NCBI RefSeq assembly: GCF_963675165.1
Contig: NC_087391.1
Coordinates: forward strand, 887,001-951,000
Direction: 5' to 3'
Length of the DNA: 64,000 bases
Source: Halichondria panicea
Lineage: Eukaryota > Porifera > Demospongiae > Suberitida > Halichondriidae
This document shows, one piece after another, positions 54,401 through 64,000 of the stretch (position 1 is the stretch's first letter; every line of letters starts with the position of its first letter). A program made the position numbers and the translations under genes. The notes beneath the pieces are model-generated. The model was not told where the DNA came from and did no database searches. It saw only the letters and a list, made by a program, of their open reading frames with translations.

Positions 54401-54707
54401 ATCTTTGAGAGTCGTTTTTCTCGATACTACATTTTACGGCTTTGAGTTTCCAACGCGCATGACTCGGGTATGAAACTAGGTATGTGAACACTAAGCATAT
54501 CATTGTGTAGGCAATGCTCTGCTCTATTATTTGGTACATTAATCACACATATTTTAGTCTGCTCCAATAGTCTGGTTTTCCCAGAGCCTGTCACATATAT
54601 TCTAGCTTGTATTTTTCGACCTACCCAATGCTGTATCCAGACAGGAAAGCACCCATGGCAGCAAAGAATGCCACAAAAGAAACGTAAACCCAGTCTCTGG
54701 CTGCCAT
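51427..54707 (-). CDS. SLC2-like (MFS) sugar transporter, copy 1
   Basis: Twelve-helix major-facilitator sugar transporter, probably plasma membrane. Fourteen exons: 54625-54707, 53902-54022, 53796-53853, 53631-53733, 53516-53557, 53208-53438, 52904-53086, 52785-52841, 52616-52730, 52345-52514, 52232-52281, 51994-52163, 51870-51946 and 51427-51661 (1695 nt, 564 residues). Family signatures: GRTTDFLGRK (loop 2-3), PMHIRGTL (after TM4), MPRTPRWL, FIDKIGRKP (loop 8-9), VIPWVVTSEIFP and LLPETKGFSLEEMDQQF. The TM7 GLUT motif QQxSG is not kept (LLSAACGTAIYFYSE). NSSANSS in the first extracellular loop gives sequons. The tail is hydrophilic and acidic. Substrate unknown. A transposon lies 27 bp upstream of the ATG and a foldback MITE lies in intron 1; both leave the coding sequence intact. 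Confidence 0.9.
54172..54599. mobile_element. 428-bp foldback MITE in intron 1 of SLC2 copy 1
   Basis: Perfect 42-bp terminal inverted repeats, 54172-54213 and 54558-54599, core CAGGCTCTGGGAAAACCAGA. The interior has no useful frame; the 108-codon frame through it is a chance frame. The other two SLC2 copies have a short intron here without it, so the insertion postdates the gene duplications or was lost in the other two. Confidence 0.85.
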
Positions 54708-54833
54708 GTTTGCCTTCTAATGAGAAAAAACACTACAGAGGTTTTCAGGTTGCTTGTCACAAGCCTTTGTGAAGGTGAAGTGCGCATGCACATAGATTAA
54801 TTAAATTATATTTGAACTTACAGTGCTGAAGGA

Positions 54834-55812
54834 TTGCATGTCAACATGCCTAACCCGTACTCAAATGATCTTCGTTGGAGAGTAATTTGGTTGTATTTAG
54901 CTAAGAATCTTTCAATAGCAGAAGTATCTGAGCTCGTTTGTGTCAGTGAAAGAGCTATTAAACGATATATTACACAGTTTAATCAAACTGGTGATGTTCA
55001 TCCAGCAACTCATCAACATGGACCTCCTAAGCTCTTAGGCGAATTTGAGCAACTTGTCCTGCTAAGATTGATCACTGAAAACACAGGAATCTACCTGTAT
55101 GAGATACAGACCAAACTAGTGGCACGGTTTGGTGTGACTGTAAGTGTAGCAACCATTTGCAGAACATTGAAGTTTATGGGGTGCTCTAGACAAGTGCATC
55201 AAACATATCCCTATCAGACGCAGTGAAGAACTCAGAGCAAAGTTTATGGCTGAAATCTCCATGTATGACCCTTCTATGCTAATTTGGCTAGATGAAACTG
55301 GATGTGATAGACGTAATAGCACAAGAAAATGGGGGTATAGCATACGAGGTATACCACCAAAAGATCACCAAATACTTGTGAGAGGAACTCGATACTCCTG
55401 CATACCTATCATATCTATGAAAGGAATACATGATATCCATATTATTACCGGAACAATGGATAGTGCGAGGTTTGAAAACTTTCTTACTACAACTCTTCTA
55501 CCTATATTACAACCATTTAACTATCTTAACCCCTGTTCCGTTGTTATAATGGACAATGCTTCAGTCCATCACGTAGCAGAAGTTGAAGACTTAATTGAGA
55601 ATCAATTCGGTGCTCGATTAGTGTTTTTGCCTCCTTATTCTCCAGACCTAAACCCAGCAGAGGAAGTGTTTAGTGAAGTAAAAAGCATAATGAAACAAAA
55701 CAATGCTTTATTTCAAGTCACTACTAATCCAAGGTTTCTGTTAGCTACGGCATTCAGCATGGTCACCAAGGAGGACTGCTTAAAGTTCATTACACATTCT
55801 GGATATTTATAA
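54834..55812 (+). pseudogene. IS630/Tc1-type DDE transposase, one frameshift
   Basis: The N-terminal frame (54834-55226) has a helix-turn-helix DNA-binding region: DLRWRVIWLYLAKNLSIAEV, VCVSERAIKRYITQF, then a second winged-helix block (TICRTLKFMG). The catalytic frame (55246-55812 and a little upstream) has LDETGCDRR (first Asp), VVIMDNASVH (second Asp) and YSPDLNPAEE (Glu), with 35 residues between the second Asp and the Glu, so DD35E by my count. The two frames differ by one base, and similarity moves from one to the other near 55190-55200, so a single-base insertion or deletion there is likely. A sequencing error or ribosomal frameshift could also explain it. All three catalytic acids remain. 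Confidence 0.88.
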
Positions 55813-55886
55813 TTATCATACAGGACAACAATTATTAATACGTACAACTATTATACATGCACTGAAATTCTGTTAACTGGAAAAAA

Positions 55887-56836
55887 TTAAGAAACAGTTT
55901 TGTTCAGATGATGAAGGAGACTCATGATCGACTCTTTCTCGGAGCAAAATTCACTTTCAGACAAAATTCCTGTGCTCTTCAAATTTTGAAGTTCTGAAAG
56001 CTGTCTATACAGTTTTGATCGACCTTCAATGACCTTTGCAGGACTACTACCAACTGCACTTGTCTCTTTTGGAGAGAGAGCAGAAGTTATGGCTGTTGCA
56101 GCTTCACTCATCAAATGAGATACAGAGTTTTGACTTTTCTTGCGATAAGGAGTTCCTCCTCCAGACCTAGCAAACATTGTTGTATTTGGGGGATCATCCA
56201 ACCCCTCGTGTAAACCACCAGTAATCATTTCTCCCCAAATGCGATACTGCATCAATGTGAATTTCGACCCATACTTTTCTTTTAGATTTTCCACAGTCTC
56301 CTGGACCTTGTCTTCTTTACTGGTGTCACTTTTCTTTTTCTTTTTAACACTGTCTTCATTTATAGATGCTGTTTTTTTCCTCTTATTTCCTCTTGCTGTG
56401 GTAACTGGAATGCATTCTTTAAGACCATCACACCATAGTGTTAAACTACAATTGGGCTTGTTTAAATCAGACAAAACTTCATACACGTCTTCTTCACTAC
56501 GACTCCGTATCACAGTATAGATCCACGTACGTAGCCAACATCAAAGTCTTCCTGTGTAATATCTTGACACAGTTGGCTTCTTATTACTATCTTCAGATCA
56601 TCACATGAACAAACTAGAGCAGTATCGATATTACGAAGGGTAAAAGATCGACACACCTTACTATCATCCTTACACACTGCTCTCAAAACAATTTTGTCCA
56701 GTTTGGTAGACTTTTCATTCGACAAAGGGTGACCTTGGCATCCTGACAGTGGAGTAACCCTAACTCTACCGCTGTTTACTGTCACACTGTGTTGTACTAA
56801 GTTTCTAATAGCACTTTGACTAAGATTCATCATCAC
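55887..56836 (-). pseudogene. transposon-borne accessory gene: PB1-like, Lys-rich and SHOCT-like regions, one frameshift
   Basis: Two minus-strand frames, 56510-56836 and 55887-56513, abut and overlap with a one-base shift near 56510-56520. The first has conserved-looking SFTLRNIDTALVCSCDDLKI and the second continues with RSRSEEDVYEVLSDLN and LTLWCDGLKE. Together these resemble a PB1/ubiquitin-like domain spanning the break. Then come a nuclear-localisation-like KKKKKSD run with nearby RKK, the motif FTLMQYRIWGEMITGGLHEG followed by DDPPNTTMF, and a C-terminus (LYRQLSELQNLKSTGILSES, EFCSEKESIMSLL) like the SHOCT short C-terminal domain. There is no nuclease or helicase motif. Being inside the inverted repeats, it belongs to the element; the role is unknown, perhaps DNA binding or transposase partnering. 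Domain labels are by eye. Confidence 0.7.
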
Positions 56837-57139
56837 TCATTCATTTTCCAAGCTAGCCTAGCCACGTGTCTCAGTGGAGTCCAAAGTTCATACAGTAGAA
56901 TAATTGATACGCATGCGCGGCTCTATGTGACAAGCAACCTGAAAACCTCTGTACACATTCCACAATTCCGAATCCATCATCTGATGCGCATGCGCATCAC
57001 ATCAAAGTCGCTCTCTACTAGTACCAATCGTAGTAATTTGGAACAGGGTCATTAACTATACAAATTTAAATAATGAGGTCATAATGATTAATGATTAAAA
57101 ATGAATAATGAGCTGAGATGGAATGCAACAGAACACCGG

Positions 57140-59676
57140 TCACAAAATTGTTTCTCTGTGTCTAATGGCATCATTCACTTCATTTTCATAGTGTTCCCAA
57201 TAGTCCTCCCAGTCTTTGTCATTCTCCATATCACTTCTTCTCTTAGGACTTGACTTCTCATCTTCCCTGGGTTTAAGCTTACCACCTGTTAACACTACTC
57301 CATTGTCTGTCCTGCTGACATCAGTTGAGAGGCTTTCAGGTCTTCGGCAAAACCTGTATGTGCACACAGGACGAGGAAGCACTGCTTAATTAGATTGCCG
57401 GTCTGGATTCATACAAGTTAAGTATCGTGGTATACAGAACAACTTCACACCTGAAACAACTAGCAAGTCCAATTCTTTCCAACCAGGGCTTAGCAAATAT
57501 CTTATCTGCTTGTTCAAGACTAACACCCTGTAAACAACAGAATTAATGCTGTATTATAATAATTATATACAATTATAGTACACAAATACCTTGGTCTCGG
57601 GTAGAAAAAACAGATAAAACACAGCTGCAGCTATGTTGATTATACTAATCATGTAGAGGGAACCAGAGGCTTTTAAAGAAGCTAAAATGGCGGGGAAAGA
57701 TTGTGTGAAAATATAGATTGATCCCCAGTTCATTGCCGTGGTGATAGCAACCGCAATACCTGTATGAATGATAGACTTGGTAGTGTATGTTCGACTGTGA
57801 GCTCACCTCGTCCCTCCAAAGGGAAAATCTCAGTAGTGACAATCCATGGAATGGTACTGCATATAGGAAACACACTCAGTAAGTATCTGTAGCAGTATAA
57901 TGACAAAAGATCAACTTACTACCAGGTGGATGAGTAGACTAACATAAAGAGGCAGACTAGACACACAACAATATAGCCGACGACATCATTCTTATCTTCC
58001 TCCAAGTTGAAGGCATACACTAGTGTAGCAGCTGCTCCAGTGAGGAGAAACATCATTAGACCACCTCCCACCAGCATCGGCTTTCTACCAAGCTGTAATG
58101 ACATACGTTTTATGTAATAAATCTCGATAATTATTTCTGCACCTTCTCAATGAAGAGTGTTATGAAGATACCTCCACAGAGACTCAGTACTCCGATCACA
58201 ATAGCAGTGACAAACGGAGCAATCCCCAGAGAACAAAATAACGGCTCAGAGTAGAAACTGTACAAAAAATTAAAATGAAACGGTACTATACAGACACTGC
58301 TGGCTATGGTGTACTTTAACCAGTCCGACTCACAAAACTGCTGTTCCACAGGAAGCAGCAAATACATGAAGTACAATCCCAAAAAGTATTCTGTAACAGT
58401 TACAGAGGGAATAATTATCATGAAAACATTGATACGTATATCAAGACTACTAAGCAATCACCTCTTCAAGATTTTCCATTTTAATATGGCTTTAATCTCC
58501 TGAACGATGCTTAAATCCTTTGCTGACTCCAAACTCTGTCTAATGTCCTCTAGCTCAGCTTCAATTCCCTCCTGTCCCAGCATTTTTGTCAGCACCTCTC
58601 GCGCCTCTGACTCTCTCCGCTTTAACATGAGCCACCTGAATTATTGATCATTAACTCAGTGTAATAGATTGAAAAACGAATACCTTGGGCTCCTGGGCAT
58701 CAAAATCATGCCGAAAATGAAGACACAACTAATCACACAGTCTAGAAGACGAGACACCCTCCAACCATAAGACTTATCAAAGAATAAGATGTTGGTGACA
58801 TAACCAGTTACGACACCCATTCCTATGGTAATACCAACGAGAGAGGTCAAGGTCCCTCGGATGTGCTTGGGGGAAATCTCGGCAATGTACACAGGGCCAG
58901 CCATGTAGAACACGCTGTGGAGTATTGTACTAGCTCTGAAGTCATTAACAATACAAACTTACCCATATCCCAGTCCAGCAACAAAGCGACCCAAAATTAA
59001 CATCCTGGGTAAAGAACAATGAGATATAATGTTGGGAATGGAATGTGTTCAGTAAATATACCAAGAAGCTCCCTGAATAGCAGCACTCTGTATCGCTGTT
59101 CCAAGAACCATTAGCACTCCTGACATCACTATAGTTACTTTACGGCCAAAATAGTCAGCAGGCTCTGTATTGTGGATGCGTAAACTTGTCAATGTGCACT
59201 CATTTTAACTTACTGCCAGCAAAGAGATTTCCAATGGCTCCTCCGAGATTTATGATGGATATGATGGTCCCCTGTACGGTTAGATTATAACGAATAAACA
59301 ACGTTTCATTGATTCCAACTAGACTCCACTATAGAAAAAAAGGAGTATCAACACTAGCACTATAAACTACATGTATAATGATGAAAGGAGCCTCACCAAA
59401 ATAAGACGATTCTCCTCAGTGAGATGCGACGTCTCTGTGCAACTTGCGTTCGTGGAACTGTTCCCCAGATCAAAGTACTCCAGAAATCCTGAGAAGTTCT
59501 GCAAACCATTGAGAGTCCTACACAATAATTTATAAATAAACACAAGCTCCCAGTTGAACAAACAATCACTATCAGATCTAGTTTAATAGTTACCCAAAGC
59601 TGTATCCAGTCAGGTAACCACCCAGTGAGACAAAGAATGCCACAAAAGTAACGTAAACCCAGTTCTTGGCTGCCAT
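57140..59676 (-). CDS. SLC2-like (MFS) sugar transporter, copy 2
   Basis: Same fourteen-exon plan as copy 1: 59594-59676, 59397-59517, 59214-59271, 59062-59164, 58963-59004, 58684-58914, 58462-58635, 58334-58390, 58143-58257, 57923-58092, 57807-57856, 57590-57759, 57451-57527 and 57140-57353 (1665 nt, 554 residues). Signatures: GRKVTIVMSG, SPKHIRGTL, MPRSPRWLML, EKLGRKPMLVGGG, TIPWIVTTEIFPLEGR and FLPETKGVSLEQADKIF. Exon 7 is nine bases shorter than in copies 1 and 3, removing three residues of the central cytoplasmic loop. Exon 10 is nearly identical in DNA to copy 1, while other exons diverge more, so conversion is likely. The tail is hydrophilic and Asp/Glu-rich (DKDWEDYWEHYENE). Substrate unknown. 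Confidence 0.9.
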
Positions 59677-59909
59677 TCTGATCTGATTTACGGCACCATA
59701 GATCTACATCATTGTGTGAGTTTGACCAGACTCAAGCTTTTAGGTTGAGGCAGGTATTCGAGACTACTCATGCCACACATCCCACACACAACATCTGCAA
59801 TTTCATTTCCGCACACAACTTTTCTGATTTGGAATTAGGAACGGGTCGTCTACAGGAAATTTAATGACCAAAAATAAAAATAGATTTTGCAACAGCACAA
59901 TGACACAGT

Positions 59910-62593
59910 TCACACAGTTGTTTCGTGTTTCCAATATTCCTCCCAGTCTTCGTCTTTCTCCATATCACTTCTTCTCTGAGGACTTGACTTCTCATCTTCC
60001 CTGGGTTTAAGCTTACCACCTGTTAACACTACTCCATTGTCTGTCCTGCTGACATCGGTTGAGAGGTTTTCAGGTCTTCGGCAAAACCTGTGCGTGAATG
60101 CAAATCAGTGCTTAAAACACATGTAGGTATGCATTCAAAACATACAAGCAAGCTATAGCACTCAAAAAATAACAACAACTTCACACCGAAAGAAACTAGC
60201 AAGTCCAATTCTTTCCAACCAGGGCTTAGCAAATATCTTCTCCATCTGCTCAAGACTAACACCCTGTAAACAGAACATTCAGTTTAGAACAAAATTATCC
60301 ACCTTGTCACAAATACCTTTGTCTCGGGTAGAAGAAACAGATAAAACACAGCTGCAACTATGTTGATTATGCTAATCATGTAGAGGGAACCAGAGGCTTT
60401 TACAGAAGCCAAAATGGAGGGGAAGGATTGTGTGAAGAGGTATGTCGCTCCGTAGTTCATTGTCGTGGCAATAGCAACCACAACACCTATACAAATGATA
60501 GACTTTGGTATAGAAGCGTACACTCGACTGTGAGCTCACCTCGTCCCTCCAAAGGAAATATCTCACTGGTGACAACCCACGGAATCACACTGCAAATCAA
60601 AGAGTAAAGCCTGTAGCAATATTGACTAAGTGATCAACTTACTACCAGGTGGATGAGTAGACTAACATAAAGAGGCAGACCAGAAACACAACAATATAGC
60701 CAACGACATCATTATTCTCTTCCTCCAAGTTGAAGGCAAAGACTAGTGTAGCAGCTGCTCCAGTGAGGAGAAACATAATCACAGCGCCTCCAACCAGCAT
60801 CGGCTTTCTGCCAAGCTGCAATAATAATTATATATCAAGTAAATACGGTACATTGATTTTTTGACAATCTACTTCTGCACCTTCTCAATAAAGAGTGTTG
60901 TGAAGATGGTTCCACAGAGACTCATTACTCCGATCACAATTGCAGTGACAAACGGAGCAATCCCCAGAGAACAAAACAACGGCTCAGAATAGAAACTGTA
61001 CAAAAATTTAAGGGGCAATATTGAAAATAGCAATAAAAGGAGGCTGGCTGTCACTGGCATGGTGTACACTAACCAAGACTCACAAAACTGCTGTTCCACA
61101 GCCAGCAGCAAAAAAATGAAGTGGAATCCCAAGAAATACTCTGTAGCAATTTACAGAGGTAATATCAATGAAGACACTGCAATTATTATTATACTAATAC
61201 ACAATCACCTCTTCAAGATCTTCCATTTTAATATGGCTTTAATCTTCTGAATGATACTTAAATTCTTCGCTGACTCCAAACTCTGTCTAATGTCCTCTAG
61301 CTCAGCTTCAATTCCCTCCTGTCCCAGCTTGGAGGAAGTTTGTCTCAGCACCTCTCGTGCCTCTGACTCTCTCCCGTTCAACATGAGCCACCTGAAAGTA
61401 ATACTTTATGTACGTATGTTAGATGAGACTAACTAGCTCACCTTGGGGTCCTGGGCATCAAGGTCATGCCGAGAATATAGACACACCCAAATATAGAAGC
61501 CAGTAGACGAGACACTCTCCAACCAATAGGCTTGTCAAACAATATGATGTTGGTGACATAACCAGTTAAAACTCCCAATGCTATGGCTGGGCCAATGAGA
61601 GAGGTCAAGGCCCCTCGGATGTGCTTGGGAGCTATCTCAGCAATGTACACAGGGCCAGCCAAATAGAACAAGCTGTGGAAAAATATCACGTTAGCTCTAA
61701 GTTTAAATACTACAATGCAGGACAATAAGATCATAATACACAATAACTATGAAGTAACGAGACTCAGTACACAATGCAAACATACCCATATCCCAATCCA
61801 GCAATGAGGCGACCCAAAATTAACATCCTGGACACAGAATAAAAAGAATGTGTTAACAGTTTCAAAGAAATGAGTATTCAATAATTACCAAGAAGCTCCC
61901 TGAATAGCTGCACTCTGTATGGATCCTCCAAGAACCACAAGCACTCCTGACATCACAAGAGTTATTTTACGGCCAAAGTAGTCGGCAGGCTCTGTATTGT
62001 GGACAAGTACAAGAATTGCATGTGATCTGTACTCCTATGTTACTTACTGCCAGCAATAAGGATTCCGATGGCTCCTCCGAGGTTTATGATGGATATGATG
62101 GTCCCCTGTATGGTTAGATTGTGGCGAGTACGATTGCGGTGAATGTAATATAACATGCATGTTTCATGGCCAGCTATTATCTAGATACCATAAATTAAAA
62201 AGCATAAGGTATAAGCACTAAACATGTACATGAAATAATGATGAAAGGAGCCTCACCAAAATAAGACGACTGCCTTCCGTGAGATGCGACGTCTCTGTAC
62301 AACTTGCGTTTGTGGAACTGTTCCCCAGATCAAAGAACTCCAGAAATCCTGAGAAGTTCTGCAAACCATTGACAGACCTGCACAATACACATAAAATAAA
62401 TTATATACCTAGATAGTAGAGGAGGTACTCTAGTCTACTATCTATGCTAGCTAGTAGCCTAGTACCTGCGTTCAAGCATGCAACACCTATCTACAGTATG
62501 ATTATGTTACCCAATGCCGTATCCAGCCAAGTAAGCCCCCAGGGCAGCAAAGAATGCCACAAAAGAAACGTAGGCCCAGTCTCTGCCTGCCAT
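59910..62593 (-). CDS. SLC2-like (MFS) sugar transporter, copy 3
   Basis: Fourteen exons in the shared arrangement: 62511-62593, 62257-62377, 62048-62105, 61889-61991, 61786-61827, 61442-61672, 61209-61391, 61084-61140, 60881-60995, 60646-60815, 60540-60589, 60317-60486, 60187-60263 and 59910-60087 (1638 nt, 545 residues). Signatures: APKHIRGALTSL, MPRTPRWLMLNG, FIEKVQ/LGRKPMLVGG, VIPWVVTSEIFPLEGR and LPETKGVSLEQ. It is closest to copy 2 in the last exons (RFCRRPENLSTDVSRTDNGV versus RFCRRPESLSTDVSRTDNGV), so copies 2 and 3 are the younger pair. The tail ends shortly after EDWEEYWKHE. No transposon lies in its 5' flank. Membrane sugar uptake is the family function; the substrate is not predicted. 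Confidence 0.9.
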
Positions 62594-62819
62594 TGAGTTG
62601 ATCAGACCTAGCTACCTAGAACACTCTGCCTAGAACAAGAGATTGAACAGACCATGAAATTGACAAAGGGACACATTTTAAGTGATCATGCGAGGTCGAT
62701 CATAGATCTACCACTAATTACTGAAGTACCACGCCCCCTTTGCAAGGGTCAATTTTCATTTGCATAACTTTTGAGCTGTTGTTGAATACACATAATAACG
62801 AATGCATGCTATGTAAATG

Positions 62820-63932
62820 TCAAATGTCCTGAGGCTTCAACAGCAGACAGGAGAATGCGTCCTGCAGCACTCTCTGACAGGCGTAGGCAGGGACAAACCC
62901 ACTGCCAATGTGGTGTTCCTCTAGACACCTCATATTCAACAAGTACCTATTAAACACACAGCATCAAAAATGAATGGGTAATTGTCTCAAAGAGCATGAT
63001 TTACGAAATTAATTGAGGCTTGTACTAACAGTGTAGGCTTCGTCCCACGAGATATTTACAGCACAAGACTACTTATGCTGCTTACCCAAAGCTCTCCATT
63101 TCCTCTAGCTCTGGAACGCCCGGCCCCCATGTTGACAGAAGGAGGGGCTGGTAGCTGTATACTTTCCCTTGACTCATAGGTAGTGGGTCAAACACTGTCA
63201 TGCCCTGTGAGCAGCGGAAATGTTGAGCTACATTTAACACCCATTGTGAGCATTCTATAGCTATAGAGCTATAGTGCATCTTAGTTGGTTGAACGGAGCA
63301 GCCAACCATGACCACTAATTGCATTAGTGAAGTAAAAATGTATACATAGTTAGTGTCCTACGCAGGCCTGAAGGGTCTATTGACTGAGTAATTAATTAAG
63401 GAGCGAAAGTGGGTGTGGGGACGAGGCTAATACACAGTGTGTGGGTGTGGGGACGAGGCTAATAGTGTGTGAATGAGGTGTTCATGGTTAGCTGCACTCT
63501 AACTTGTACGTACAACATTTTAAAGTCCTCAGTAATAACGATGTACTACTTGGACTGATACAATATGAAAATACAACAACAACAAAAAACAAATTGCTAC
63601 CCCCTCAGGCTACAGAGCGTAGTACGAACACACTGCGTTAATCAACACAATTGCATACTTAGTAACGGAACTAATAGATGGGTGGTTTTTGTAGTATGTA
63701 GAGTGGTATTGCAGTGTGGGTGACCGTGTATAAGAGATAATTATTATGAAAATGTGTAGCACTGCTATCCCTGAAAGCAACAACAATAACAACATACCAC
63801 AAGAGCGTGATGAGAGGGGAGTAAGGTGTCCTTCTTAGTGGCAACAGTCTCTGATGACTCCTCCCCTGCTGTGTTACCAGAGACAGCTGCATGACTGGCC
63901 AACACTTCACTGGCAGGTCGGTCAGAGTATAT
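62820..63932 (-). CDS. C-terminal exons of an unrecognised protein, 5' part outside window
   Basis: Three phase-consistent exons: 63798-63932, 63086-63204 and 62820-62946, ending in a stop after LLLKPQDI. The encoded pieces are DRPASEVLASHAAVSGNTAG ... LLPSHHALV (polar), then GMTVFDPLPMSQGKVYSYQP and LLLSTWGPGVPELEEMESFG, then CLEEHHIGSGFVPAYACQRV. Clean GT-AG sites and frame continuity support a real gene. I do not recognise the family. It reads toward SLC2 copy 3 on the same strand. The acceptor of the 63798-63932 exon lies in a short tandem duplication at the window edge. Confidence 0.6.
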
Positions 63933-64000
63933 CTGCAGGGTAGTGTGGGTATGTGTGTGTGGACAGAGTATATCTGCAGGGTAGTGTGGGTATGTGTGTG
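63922..64000. repeat. tandem duplication containing a splice acceptor
   Basis: The 38-40-bp unit with CAGAGTATATCTGCAGGGTA and GTGTGGGTATGTGTGTG occurs twice in a row up to the window end. On the minus strand each unit carries CTGCAG|ATATACTCTG, so the acceptor of the adjoining exon is duplicated. The array may continue outside the window. Confidence 0.7.

Larger units (their letters stand above)
54736..56951. mobile_element. Tc1/mariner-IS630 type DNA transposon with two genes
   Basis: TA dinucleotides at 54734-54735 and 56952-56953 flank perfect inverted repeats that begin CAGAGGTTTTCAGGTTGCTT (left to 54761, right from 56926; 28 bp counting the TA). TA target duplication plus this repeat type fits the Tc1/mariner superfamily. 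It carries a transposase on the plus strand (54834-55812) and a convergent second gene on the minus strand (55887-56836). The element is 2216 bp, longer than the usual 1.3-kb single-gene member. It sits between the SLC2 copy 1 start codon and its original upstream DNA. Perfect ends argue for a fairly recent insertion, yet each gene has one apparent frameshift. Confidence 0.9.

Overview
The window reads as nuclear DNA of an intron-dense, compact animal genome. Genes are split into many short exons with GT-AG introns, often under 300 bp. They include animal or opisthokont proteins: ARP2, ACTR10, GTPBP2, EXOSC5, a SERTA-domain protein, an RNF19-type RBR ligase, a kinesin-3 with FHA domain, a SEC14/spectrin-repeat protein and Slo-type K+ channels. 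The style (tiny introns, head-to-head promoters, many small foldback elements, tandem paralogues) suggests an early-branching metazoan, most likely a demosponge. That placement is inference; no species marker is present. I rebuilt the multi-exon genes by hand from reading frame, splice-site consensus and family similarity. Junctions are phase-consistent but may be a base or two off where the GT/AG position is ambiguous.

Layout. 1-2652 (-): SEC14/spectrin protein, 3' part outside the window. 3093-6492 (-): ARP2, head-to-head with EXOSC5 (6635-8046, +) across 142 bp. 8625-11610 (-): GTPBP2 with a tRNA-Ala in an intron. 12143-13998 (-): SERTA-domain regulator with a minisatellite in its first coding intron. 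16771-20775 (+): two tandem PGP/PDXP-type HAD phosphatases. 20972-28539 (-): two tandem intronless Slo/BK-like channel genes. 29736-33025 (+): ACTR10. 33257-35336 (+): secreted propeller-like protein. 35527-37595 (+): RNF19-like RBR ligase. 37778 to about 48573 (+): kinesin-3 (KIF16B/STARD9-like). 49460-50170 (+): fragment resembling the RNF19 membrane-segment exons. 50471-51022 (-): GNAT acetyltransferase. 51427-62593 (-): three tandem SLC2-type sugar transporters, with a Tc1/mariner-IS630 transposon inserted 27 bp upstream of the first. 62820-63932 (-): C-terminal exons of an unrecognised gene.

Most genes are unrelated housekeeping loci; the clusters (PGP x2, Slo x2, SLC2 x3) are local duplications. 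The most unusual items are (i) a 2.2-kb Tc1/mariner-like transposon with perfect 28-bp inverted repeats carrying a transposase and an oppositely oriented second gene (PB1-like, lysine-rich, SHOCT-like), each broken by one frameshift; (ii) the intronless Slo pair with altered S4 and calcium-bowl residues; (iii) four places where a small tandem repeat copies an exon/intron junction; and (iv) a perfect 67-bp foldback element. No CRISPR array, prokaryotic operon or viral gene was seen.
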